NCBI RefSeq assembly: GCF_001010285.1
Contig: NZ_CP011104.1
Span: 2,666,001 to 2,730,000 of the forward strand
Origin: Photorhabdus thracensis
Lineage (GTDB): Bacteria; Pseudomonadota; Gammaproteobacteria; Enterobacterales; Enterobacteriaceae
Direction: 5' to 3'
DNA length: 64,000 nucleotides
How positions within the stretch are numbered: the stretch's first letter is position 1; the number at the start of each line of letters is the position of its first letter. The notes beneath the pieces are model-generated. The model searched no databases. It was not told the DNA's origin and worked only from the letters and a program-made list of their open reading frames with translations. Below, in pieces: positions 33,949 to 43,000 of the stretch. The position numbers were made by a program, and so were the translations under genes.

Positions 33949-35364
33949 TCAGACCGGCTTCGGGCTGTCCGGCTTGTCACTCTCCGCCTGCTTATCGTCT
34001 GGCGTTGCCTGCTTTGACTGCCGTTCTGCCGGGTGGGTCTGCTCATGCACTTGCTTTAAGTGACCGATGGCCACCCGCGTATAGATTTGCGTCGTCTCCA
34101 GTTTCTCATGCCCCAGTATCGCCTGGATGTGCCGGGTGTCCGCGCCGTTCTCCAGCATCTGGGTTGCCATTGAGTGGCGGAACAGATGACAGGCCCCCGG
34201 TTTAGTCAGTTGCGCCTGTTTACGGATGCTGTCGGCGGCTATCCAGGTTAACGTGCCCTTTGCCAGTCCCCGGCCTTTCCTGGTGATAAACAGGTGTCCA
34301 CTGTCACCCCGCCGCGTTAACTCGGGCCGGACGCTGAGCCAGCGGCTTAACCAGTGCAGCGCCTGTTCGCCGATGGGCACCACCCTATCTTTACGGCCTT
34401 TACCCTGTCTGACCAGCACCACCCCGCGCCCGAAGTCCACCTCGCTTAACAGCAGGTTGGCTACTTCCATCCGCCGGATACCGGTACTCCACAGTACTTC
34501 AAGGATAGCGCGATTTCTCAGCCCGGTTGGGGTGTTGATATCCGTTGCGGCTAAGACCGTGTGGGTTTCGTCTTCATTCATCACCTGTGCTGGCAGCCGT
34601 TTTTCTTCTCTTGGCAATACCATGTTATCCGTCGGGTTATACAGGATATGGTGACGTTGCAACAGCCAGCGGAACCACTGACGTAAGACACTCAGGCGGT
34701 CCCGCTGACTGCCCGGGCTGTAGGGCTGGCCGTTCGCTTTACGGGCGCTTCTCAGCCAGCGCTGGTAACTTTCCAGTAACGGCAGGCTGACCTGCGGTGC
34801 CGTCATCACGCCACGCGCTTCGCACCAGTTGACGAACGGCAACAGCCGCTCTTCATAGGACTCTTGTGTCCGTTCGCTTAAGCCCTGTCCTCGTACGGCT
34901 TCCAGCCAGGCGGCCAGATGCTGGCGTAAAGTGGCGAAGCGGGCTGGGATGGCGTCGGGTTGACCGTGGGTCTCCGTCACCGAGGGACGTTTTTTTCTGT
35001 CTGGTGAGGCGAGGGTTGCCGCCGGGCTGGTCGGGATAGCGTGCTGTTGCTGCAACCAGTCGAACCACAGGCGTAAGGCCCGCAGGCGTCGGCGCTGACT
35101 GTCCGGCGGGTAGGGCTGGCCGTTGGCCTTGCGGTATTGGGTCAGATACTGCTGCCAGTTTGCCAGTAACGGCCCGGTGACCTGAGCGGCGGATATTACG
35201 CCCTGTTCCTCGCACCAGCTGACGAACGGCGACAGCCGTTCATGACGGGCGGACTGGCTCTTTTGACTCGCCCCCTGCAACAGCAGGTTATCCAGATACG
35301 CCTCCAGATGCTGGCGCAGGGTCAGCCGGGCAGGTTCAGATTGACGTTTAACGGGTGATGACAT
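33949..35364 (-). CDS. XerC/D-like tyrosine recombinase with duplicated N-terminal domain
   Basis: 471 residues. The catalytic C-terminus is complete: R in WSTGIRRMEVANLLL, HxxR in CHLFRHSMATQML, H in ILGHEKLETTQIY with the nucleophile Tyr in IYTRVAIGHL. Unusually, two SAM-like core-binding domains stand in tandem: residues ~15-125 (TLRQHLEAYLDNLLLQGASQ...RKANGQPYPPDSQRRRLRAL) and ~148-260 (TLRQHLAAWLEAVRGQGLSE...RKANGQPYSPGSQRDRLSVL). These are clearly homologous copies. Integrases normally have one. It probably mediates integration of the 33-39.6 kb element. Confidence 0.9.
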   Translation of the reverse strand: MSSPVKRQSEPARLTLRQHLEAYLDNLLLQGASQKSQSARHERLSPFVSWCEEQGVISAAQVTGPLLANWQQYLTQYRKANGQPYPPDSQRRRLRALRLWFDWLQQQHAIPTSPAATLASPDRKKRPSVTETHGQPDAIPARFATLRQHLAAWLEAVRGQGLSERTQESYEERLLPFVNWCEARGVMTAPQVSLPLLESYQRWLRSARKANGQPYSPGSQRDRLSVLRQWFRWLLQRHHILYNPTDNMVLPREEKRLPAQVMNEDETHTVLAATDINTPTGLRNRAILEVLWSTGIRRMEVANLLLSEVDFGRGVVLVRQGKGRKDRVVPIGEQALHWLSRWLSVRPELTRRGDSGHLFITRKGRGLAKGTLTWIAADSIRKQAQLTKPGACHLFRHSMATQMLENGADTRHIQAILGHEKLETTQIYTRVAIGHLKQVHEQTHPAERQSKQATPDDKQAESDKPDSPKPV

Positions 35365-35418
35365 GATGGGATTTCCTGTAGAGAACAGCGGTTAGTGTTA
35401 TCAGTGTGTGATACATCA

Positions 35419-35607
35419 CTACGGTACGATGGCTTGATTCTTAAGTGGCCGGAACAGTCCTTTTCTGTCTGCCCAGACTTGCGAGTCATTCAGCCCTTTG
35501 CTACTGCGGCTTGCAGCCGGTTTTGGCGAACCAGACTTGACCCCGACTTGGGGCAGACTTGACCCTGACTTGCCTTCATTTGAGCCAGACTTGCACCCGT
35601 CATATTC
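35419..35607. repeat. ~190-bp direct repeat A with GACTTG iterons
   Basis: Closely matches 35653-35840 from ACGGTACGATGGC-like start to TCATAT-like end. It contains six GACTTG motifs (CAAGTC on the other strand) about 8-40 bp apart. Repeat A is non-coding, between the primase-like gene and the integrase. Probably a duplicated 3' gene end, or a replication-origin iteron array. Confidence 0.65.
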
Positions 35608-35652
35608 ACGCTTTCCTTTATCCGGCTTTCGGGTTCGTTGATGAAGGGACAG

Positions 35653-35840
35653 TACGGTACGACGGCCTGATTTTTAGGGGGCCGGAACAGTCCTTTTCAG
35701 GCTCGCCCGACTTGCGAACCGTTCAGCCCTTTGTCACTGTGGCTTGCAGCCGGTTTTGGCGAGCCAGACTTGGCCCTGACTTGGGGCAGACTTGACCCCG
35801 ACTTGCTTTCATCCGGGCCAGACTTGCATGAGTCATATAC
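35653..35840. repeat. ~190-bp direct repeat B, overlapping the primase-like gene 3' end
   Basis: Second copy of repeat A, again with six GACTTG motifs. It encodes the last ~48 residues of the primase-like protein, where the iterons appear as KSG-containing peptide repeats (SCKSGPDESKSGSSLPQVRA). Confidence 0.65.
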
Positions 35841-38609
35841 ACTATTGGCAGCCTGATTTTCCGGTTCAATCAGACCGCACAGGTGGGCTTCCTCCGCTTT
35901 ATCGCCATTCCAGAGCAGTTCATATTGCAACAGATGGCCGCGACTGCCGCCGTGTGTCAGCAGGTATTCCATGTCACTCAGGCGCTGACAGTGGAGTTTA
36001 AGCTGGCTGTCACTCCAGTGGGTATAACTGCGGATATCCCGGCGGGTAAAGCGGATATCTTTCACCGGGCGTTGTTGCGCTGCCGCCGTCTCTTTCACCA
36101 TTTGCTGTATCAGCAGCAACAGTTTCCTTGTCTGGGGCGGCATCTCATCCAGCGTGCGGCCTAATATCTCGTGGGCCAGCCGGTTTGCTAAGCGAATATC
36201 GTCTTTGGTCACCTCGATATATTCAAGCCGTTTGCCCCGGTGTTCCGCGGTCTTCACCTCGCGCTGGTGCTGATGCAGCAGGGCGATACTTTGTATCAGG
36301 GTGAGATATTTCATGTGGTCGCGTCGGGTGCGGGTTTTATCGCTCATGAACGTTAACTGTGAGGCATAAGGGTTAACCACATTCAGCGGGCGCAACAGCC
36401 GCTGGGCGTTTTGATGCAGTTCGGTGATATATGCCTTTTCATTCTCGGCCAGTAGACCTTCCAGCGTTTGTTTATGGCGCTGCAAGGCGTGGATAGCTTC
36501 GGTCTGCTCCCGCGATTCGTTTACCGTCAGCACCAGACAGCGGTTTAACAGCTCTTCATCGACATCTATCGCGGTGGTGGTGAGCATCAGCATCACCGGC
36601 CCTTTCACCGTGTACTGTTTGGTGACCAGATTCCCGCTGGCATCGTCTTTACCGGTACTGGCAATGGTCAGTTCGCCGTCGCTTTGCAACAGTTTGAGCG
36701 CATAGGCGGCCTGCCTGACGCCTTCCTCTTCGGCAATGGCTAAGATTTTATGCTGGAGATTGGTTTCCCCCAGATAGAACAGACTCTGGCCGGTCATGGC
36801 GCTGTATTGCAGCCGTTCTTCTTCCGGTATCAGATTGAGTACCGCATCCATTAAGCTGCTTTTCCCTGCCGCCGAACTGCTTTGTATCAGCACGGCCAGC
36901 GGACGGTCCAGCTTGCGACTGACGGCGGCTAAGTAACCGGCCAGCAGGTTAGTGGATTCGCCCACCACGCCACAGGCGGCTAAGTCAACGGTGACGCGCT
37001 CACTCAGTTGGGGGTCTTGCAGCAGTGCCAGCGCCGCTGCCCGCTGGTCCTCGCTCAGTTCGGGAACCGGCGGGGTTTCAGTTTGTTCACTGACACCGGC
37101 CTGTTGACACTGTTCCAGTACCAGCAACACCTGCCCCAGTGCCCGGCGCAGGTCACCTTCGGCCAGTCCCAGTTCGGTAGCGGCCAGTCGCGCATACCCG
37201 CTCCGGCTGCGGGCGCTCATCATGTCCACGCTGTCGGCGAACATCACGCCGCTGTCGGTATCAACCACCTGAACATTGACTTTCATCACTGCCGCCCCGG
37301 CTTTCACCTGTGACAGGCCCCGGATACCCCACTGTTGTGTGCCCAGCGTGAGGGATATCTCGCCGTTAGCGCCGGTTTCCCAGACCACATTGGGCATTGA
37401 CGGCAACGCAGCTATCCCGGCGGCTAAGGTGCTGACCGTTTCCGGCACCGGAACCGGCTGATGTTCAGCCAGTGCGGCCCGCTCTGTGGCGGTGGTTGTC
37501 TGTATTTCCGCCGCCGCCTGCATCGGCACGGCACTGTCGAGCAGCAACCCGAAGGCCCGTTCCGGCTCGGCGACCTGACACAGATAGCCGTTGGCGTCCA
37601 TGCCTTCGGGGAACCCCACCCGGAACACGGTGAGGCCGTCGGCAGTCAGTTCGGCGGCCAGTTTTACCGCCGCCTCATTGCCTGCCGGATCGTTGTCGTA
37701 GGCGATCAAGACCTGTTTAACGCCATGCCGCCGGAACGCCTGCCGCATCTCATCGGTGAAGCCGTTCACCCCATACGCGGCGGTGACATGGCGGTGACCG
37801 GCCACCCAGAATGACAGGGCGTCGATCAACGATTCGCAGAGGATGACCGCCCCTGAACTGATCAGCGCCGGCTCATTCCATATCCCGCCATGTGCGCCGG
37901 GAAGGTACAGATGCAGTGGCGTTCCGCTGCGTAAGCGGTCGGTGATTTTGCGCCCGTAGATCTCGCGGATCTGACCGTTCGGGTCGATAACCGGTATCAC
38001 CAGCGAACCGGTAAAGTGTTCGTGTCCACTGTCGCGCATAATCCCCACGGCCCGAAGACGGGCGCGGATCTGTGCGCCGGCCTGCACGGCCTTGATGGGC
38101 AGGCGATAGGCTAACGTGCGGTTGGCAAAGCCCAGTTTAAACCGGGCGACTAATTCCGGGTGGTTGAGCCGGCGTTTTTCCAGATAAGCCAGGGCTTCGG
38201 GGGCATTCAGCAGCGTATGATGGTAGAACCCGACGACCCGACTGAGCAGCGCCTGCCGTCCGGCGTCATTATCGGCCAGCATGGCCGGTTCATCCGGTTG
38301 CACCAGCGGGGCCACAGAGGGGTTATCTCCCAGTATCCCGCGCAACTGTTCCACGGCCCGGCGCAGACTTAAGCCCCTGGTTTTCATTACCCAGTCCAGC
38401 ACGGAGCCGCCGGCGTCACAGCCAAAACAGTGATAGAGATTTTTTGCCGGTGAGATAACCATTGACGGGGTTTTCTCCTGATGGAACGGGCACAGCAGCA
38501 CGTAATCTTTGCCGCGTTTAAAGAGCTGTCGCCCCTGTTGCTCCACCACGGCCACTAAGGAGACAGCGGCTTTCAGGTGCTGTAATTCTGCGTCGGGTAT
38601 CCGTGCCAT
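35697..38609 (-). CDS. CHC2 zinc-finger primase with TOPRIM and helicase-like domains
   Basis: 970 residues. A DnaG-type zinc ribbon has C40, H43, C61 and C64 (LLCPFHQEKTP...YHCFGCDAGG). A TOPRIM core follows (CESLIDALSFWVAGH, then VLIAYDNDPAGNEA). The C-terminal half has a Walker A-like IQSSSAAGKSSLMDAVL, an ILAIAEEEGVRQAA segment and a TTTAIDVDEELLNRCL segment typical of element-encoded primase/helicase proteins. It should prime and unwind the element's DNA for autonomous or excised replication. The C-terminal tail is repetitive and encoded by repeat B. Divergent from an XRE regulator 120 bp away. Confidence 0.85.
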   Translation of the reverse strand: MARIPDAELQHLKAAVSLVAVVEQQGRQLFKRGKDYVLLCPFHQEKTPSMVISPAKNLYHCFGCDAGGSVLDWVMKTRGLSLRRAVEQLRGILGDNPSVAPLVQPDEPAMLADNDAGRQALLSRVVGFYHHTLLNAPEALAYLEKRRLNHPELVARFKLGFANRTLAYRLPIKAVQAGAQIRARLRAVGIMRDSGHEHFTGSLVIPVIDPNGQIREIYGRKITDRLRSGTPLHLYLPGAHGGIWNEPALISSGAVILCESLIDALSFWVAGHRHVTAAYGVNGFTDEMRQAFRRHGVKQVLIAYDNDPAGNEAAVKLAAELTADGLTVFRVGFPEGMDANGYLCQVAEPERAFGLLLDSAVPMQAAAEIQTTTATERAALAEHQPVPVPETVSTLAAGIAALPSMPNVVWETGANGEISLTLGTQQWGIRGLSQVKAGAAVMKVNVQVVDTDSGVMFADSVDMMSARSRSGYARLAATELGLAEGDLRRALGQVLLVLEQCQQAGVSEQTETPPVPELSEDQRAAALALLQDPQLSERVTVDLAACGVVGESTNLLAGYLAAVSRKLDRPLAVLIQSSSAAGKSSLMDAVLNLIPEEERLQYSAMTGQSLFYLGETNLQHKILAIAEEEGVRQAAYALKLLQSDGELTIASTGKDDASGNLVTKQYTVKGPVMLMLTTTAIDVDEELLNRCLVLTVNESREQTEAIHALQRHKQTLEGLLAENEKAYITELHQNAQRLLRPLNVVNPYASQLTFMSDKTRTRRDHMKYLTLIQSIALLHQHQREVKTAEHRGKRLEYIEVTKDDIRLANRLAHEILGRTLDEMPPQTRKLLLLIQQMVKETAAAQQRPVKDIRFTRRDIRSYTHWSDSQLKLHCQRLSDMEYLLTHGGSRGHLLQYELLWNGDKAEEAHLCGLIEPENQAANSVYDSCKSGPDESKSGSSLPQVRAKSGSPKPAASHSDKGLNGSQVGRA

Positions 38610-38642
38610 GTTGTTGACTCCTAAATCCTGTCAAGATTTAAA

Positions 38643-38670
38643 TTGACTCTTAATTGGATTTATTTATAAT
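38643..38670 (+). promoter_or_regulatory. sigma-70 promoter for the XRE regulator
   Basis: TTGACT (38643-38648), 16 bp, TATAAT (38665-38670), in the 120-bp region between the divergent primase and regulator genes. A near-consensus promoter; the regulator may bind here to control both directions. Confidence 0.65.
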
Positions 38671-38730
38671 CCTTTTAGGAGTTACTTGCAACCCCTAATT
38701 CAGACAAGCCCTTACACTAACGGAGTCACT

Positions 38731-39135
38731 ATGCAAACAGAGTTTTTGATTATGCAAAATGCTGAACTCCGCAAAGAATTTGGGGTACGTCTCAAGGCGC
38801 TACGTAAGCAGAAGGGATGGCCTCAGAAAGAACTGGCTGGGAAAGTTGAGATCCGTTTTCAACAACTGAACAAGTACGAGAGCGGACTTAACATACCTCC
38901 CGCTGAGATGATGGTTAAGCTGGCTGATGTGTTAGGGGTCACGGTGGATTATCTGCTGACAGGCAATCCTGTTGAAGATTCACCGTTGGCTAACTCTCGA
39001 TTATTTAGGCGTTTTCAGGTTCTGGAACAACTGGCACAGGAAGATCAGGAAACAGTTATCAAGATCATTGATGCCATGATTGCCAAGCAACGTATGGAGT
39101 CTGCATTGCTGCCCGTTGATGAACCGGAGGGATAA
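38731..39135 (+). CDS. XRE-family transcriptional regulator
   Basis: 134 residues from ATG 38731 (CGGAG upstream). The HTH is clear: FGVRLKALRKQKGWPQKELA, GKVEIRFQQLNKYESGLNIP, PAEMMVKLADVLGVTVDYLL. A helical C-terminus (QVLEQLAQEDQETVIKIIDA) probably dimerises. It is divergent from the primase gene and likely represses replication of the element. Confidence 0.88.
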   Translation: MQTEFLIMQNAELRKEFGVRLKALRKQKGWPQKELAGKVEIRFQQLNKYESGLNIPPAEMMVKLADVLGVTVDYLLTGNPVEDSPLANSRLFRRFQVLEQLAQEDQETVIKIIDAMIAKQRMESALLPVDEPEG

Positions 39136-39208
39136 AAATAGCGCGGCGCTGATGTGTTGAGACCACACCAACGCCGCTCACCACAAGCAACTAAAAGAGG
39201 TAGTTACT

Positions 39209-39529
39209 ATGGCTAAGGCGCATTCTAGGCAAAACCGTGCCGTAAATAAAGCAACAAAAACAGAGCGTTTTTATACCGTGGGATACGTGCCGCAAAATAA
39301 CAAGGCCACCGCCCCACCTGCGATACACCTTAAAGGTCAGTGGCTCAAGGCGGCCGGATTCGATAAGGGTTGCACCCTGACCGTGAAGATTATGGAGGGC
39401 TGTCTGGTGCTGATCCCTGACAGTGACGACACCCGCACCATCCGGCAACAGTACCAGCGCCAGCAAGACCAGCTCAGTGACATTAAGCTGCGGATGCGGG
39501 AGCTGATTGGGGATTACAACAGCAACTAA
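39209..39529 (+). CDS. symE: SymE-family toxin of a type I toxin-antitoxin system
   Basis: 106 residues. The AbrB/MazE-like fold is visible: RFYTVGYVPQNNKATAPPAI, HLKGQWLKAAGFDKGCTLTV, KIMEGCLVLIPD. SymE in E. coli is an SOS-induced toxin that targets nucleic acid and is silenced by antisense SymR RNA. A strong AAAGAGG site precedes the ATG. The antisense RNA would overlap this 5' region, but no SymR-like promoter was identified. It is followed by a terminator. Confidence 0.85.
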   Translation: MAKAHSRQNRAVNKATKTERFYTVGYVPQNNKATAPPAIHLKGQWLKAAGFDKGCTLTVKIMEGCLVLIPDSDDTRTIRQQYQRQQDQLSDIKLRMRELIGDYNSN

Positions 39530-39553
39530 GGGCAGGGACTGAGCGGCTCTAAA

Positions 39554-39592
39554 AAAAGAAAGCCGGAAGATCATGGGATCTTTCCGGCTTTT
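39554..39592 (+). terminator. rho-independent terminator
   Basis: AAAGCCGGAAGATCATGGGA then TCTTTCCGGCTTTTT: a long stem (one bulge) and T-run. The A-run upstream may also serve the convergent immunity gene. Confidence 0.8.
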
Positions 39593-39624
39593 TAATAGAA
39601 CTATATTACAGTATGTTATATAAA

Positions 39625-40044
39625 CTATGTAATACGTTGTTGATATCTATCTATAGCTTGAGATTTGACAAAATCACTTGGGTCGCTCTCTGACATTTCT
39701 TTTAAGATAGAAATAGGTAATCCCTTGTTATACGTTAGCCTTGCTCTAATTCCCTCATCAGGATCTTTTGATAGAGATAAGTAAATATCCATATCCAACG
39801 GATATTTAGCTGCAATAGCATCCCTGACAATTGGATTATCATCTTTAGAAAGGGCAACTATAATTTCTTTCGGTATAGTTTTATTTCTTGCAACCCAAAC
39901 CCTCATGTCTGGTTTTTTTTCAATGAGTTCTTTCCAAATTAAGAGAGGTGCCTCATCTACTCCGGCTCTCATATATTCAGCGGGAATATTACTGTTCCTT
40001 AATCTTACGAATTCCTCAATTGTATGAATCATAAGCAATCTCAT
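39625..40044 (-). CDS. putative immunity protein for the Rhs toxin (helical repeat)
   Basis: 139 residues, overlapping the rhs stop (ATGA). The sequence repeats a degenerate ~20-residue helical unit: RVWVARNKTIPKEIIVALSK, then DDNPIVRDAIAAKYPLDMDI, DPDEGIRARLTYNKGLPISI, resembling HEAT-like or leucine-rich-variant repeats. Its lower GC than the Rhs core and its position directly after the toxin tip are the hallmarks of a cognate immunity gene. Start at 40044 or at the internal ATG 40032. Function is inferred from context. Confidence 0.65.
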   Translation of the reverse strand: MRLLMIHTIEEFVRLRNSNIPAEYMRAGVDEAPLLIWKELIEKKPDMRVWVARNKTIPKEIIVALSKDDNPIVRDAIAAKYPLDMDIYLSLSKDPDEGIRARLTYNKGLPISILKEMSESDPSDFVKSQAIDRYQQRIT

Positions 40045-43000
40045 CTAACAGATACACTTTTACAACCTTTCTTAGGTATGGTTTTGCCTGTATTTCCTTT
40101 ATGTTTTTCAGGCATAAATTGGCCATCTTTATCAGCATCAGCAATCCATTCTAAAGAAGTTGAAGTTTCTCTATATACTTTATAAGCAGATCCACCATGG
40201 CCTGTTGTATCTTTCGACCACCATAGCCCTGTCTTACTATCTTTATAATATTTTTCTTTAAACGGGCCACCTTGTAAAACAGCTGATGTTCTCTCCCCGT
40301 CTATTTGCCAGCCATTCAATCCCCAAGGATCAATCCAACTCATCGGATTAGGGGCATACTGATACAGGTTTATTCCGCCCGCTAACCCTATAGGATCGGG
40401 CGTTATGAACCGACCTATTTCAGGGGCATAAAATCGATAAGTATTAAAATGCAGCCCCGTCTCTTTGTCAAAGTATTGTCCTGCATAGCGCAGGTTTTGT
40501 CGGAAGCCAAAGCCCTTCGATGACAGGGCTGGATCAGTGAAGTAAGCCAGCGGCGGGCCATCCAGTTCACCAAAAACGTTATATTTCCCCGCCCACGCAA
40601 TTTTGCCGTCCTCGTCCGTCACTTCCAGCGGCGCTCCGTTGATATCGGTGTGATACCAGAAGTAGTCGTGTATGGTTCCTCTCGTGACGATGCTGGCCAG
40701 CGGGGTGTAGCTGTCATGGGATTCGTAACAGTAGGTCTGCGTTTCGCCGCTTTTCCCATCACGCTCCTGCAACAGTCGCAGACCATGCCAGACAAAATCG
40801 GTTTGTTCATAACGCGCCAGTCCATCAATCCCGATCTTCACCACCTTGCGGATACGCCGCCCAAGGGCATCATAATGATAACGCGCCGTGGTGTTGCCGA
40901 TTACCGCCACGGTCAGGCGGTTGTCGCCATCATAGCGGTAATCCTGGGTTTCGCGCATTCTGCCCTCCCGGCGGGTTATGTTGCCGTGTGGGTCATGTTC
41001 ATAGCGCCATTCTCGCCAGTGGTTCAGGCGGTCGCCCTGCGGCTCCATCGCCTTAGAAAATCCCCGCTCTTCCGCCTCACGCTTGAGTATCGCCTGCGGT
41101 TGCTCCAGCAGGTTATCCGCCCGGTCATACCATAACATATCATTATAAGCGCTGCCCCAATGCGTCACTTTTTTCAGGCGGCTTTCGGAGTCATAAAGAT
41201 ATTCGATCGTGCCCCGGTAATGATCTTCCATCACCTGCAATTCGTCCTGGGGATCGTAGAGCCACGCCCGCCACGGCTTACCCTCGCTGAGATAGGGCAG
41301 TGGCTCGGCATCGGCCTGTGTCAACGGCAGGCTGTACTGGCGGGTACAGCGCCCCAGGGGATCATAATCGCGCAGCTGAAACAGCCCGCCCTGCGTGCGC
41401 CGTGTTTCTCGATGCAGCCGGTCGCGCTCAAATTCAGTAATGAGTTTCTGTTCATGCCGGATCGCACTCAGATGGCCGGAACCGTAGTAAAGCCAGCTTA
41501 AAGTGCCGCCCTGCGGCAATGTGAGAGCGGTCAGGTTATCCAGTTCGTCATAGCTGAACTGGAGGCAGTCGTCGCCGGTCTGCTCCCGAATGACCCGCCC
41601 CTGCGCGTCATAGCCAAAACGCACGGTGTTGGGCTCTATTCCCAGTTGTTTACCGTTGTCGTTCGGTTCACGACTGGCCTCCAGTAGCCTGCCCATGTTG
41701 TCCCACCGGTACTGATAAGTGTCCGTGTAGGTTTCCCGCTGAATCAACTGACCGGCCGCATCATAATGCTGGTGTACCCGACGTTCCGGGTACTGGAACA
41801 CGCGGTCACCCATGCGCCGTTCGGTGCTCAACAAGCCCGCCGCGTTGTATTCGTACCGGATTAAGGTGTCGTCGGGACGGATTTCTTCGATTAAGCGCCC
41901 TTCGGCATCACGATTCAGCAAATAGCGGCCATCGTTGGCATTCTCAATTTTCACCAGATGCCCTTCAGGGCTGTACTGATAGCGAATTTGACGTTGCAGA
42001 CGGTCTGTCGCACAGACCACCTGACCTGATGCATTGTATTCCCAGAAGCGGGGCGCATTCTCATTGCGCTGGTGATGGATAAGCTGACCCGCGCTGTCCC
42101 ATGCCATGTGTTCCGTGGAGTCATCAGGATAGGTGATGAGGATTAACTGGCCGTTATCGTTATAGTCATAACTGACCGTTTCCATTAGCGCGTTGGTAAA
42201 GCGGCTCAGTCGGTTCTCATCGTCGTAGCGCCATGTGCTGCTTTGGTCGGAACAGTCGGTGTGGCGAATCAACTGCCCCTGACCATTCCACATAAAACGG
42301 CTTTCCCCGCCTTTGGCATCCGTGACTTTGTAGGGACGTACCGTATTATTAAAGCCGTAGTGATAACGGGTGGTTTGCTTCAGTGGCGAGGTTTCACTCA
42401 CCAGCCGCCCAAATTCATCGTAAGCCAATGCCGTTTCGGTGCCATCCGGCCAGAAGATAAAGGTGAGCCGGTCGGTATCATTCTGGTACTGCCAGCCGGT
42501 CTGGTTGCCGTTAGCATCAGTGAAACTTAGCTGGCGGCCGTGTTTGTCCCATTCACTCAGGCGGGTGTGGCCGTCCGCATCGGTGTAGCCGTTCGGCAGG
42601 CCAAATTCATCCCACAGAATATGGTGCTCGGTGCCGTTGCGGTCGAGGCAGTGAATGATGTGGTGCGCGTCGTTGAGGCGCCAAACCGTGCGGGTGCCGT
42701 CGTGCCAGTGTGCCGTGCGGGTGGCGTTCTCATTATCGTATTCCAGCCGATAGCCCGCCCCTTCACTGGTTTGCTGAGCAACCACACGCCACAGCTCTTC
42801 TTCAGTCTGCTCCCACTTATAATCACAGCGCAGGCCGCGCACGTCCTGATGCCATGCCATCACGCCGTGCTCTGTCCAGCCGAATTGTCGCTGGAGAGCG
42901 TCGTTACGATGGCTGACCCCCGTCAGTTGGGTGTTTTCATTATAATGGTAGCGGCAAAGTTGAATACGATGGCCGTCGTGCAGTTCGCGCCAGACGGCGG

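Noticed and set aside
36424-38372. Plus-strand frames opposite the primase gene
   Set aside because: Shadows of a GC-rich coding strand; no ribosome sites.
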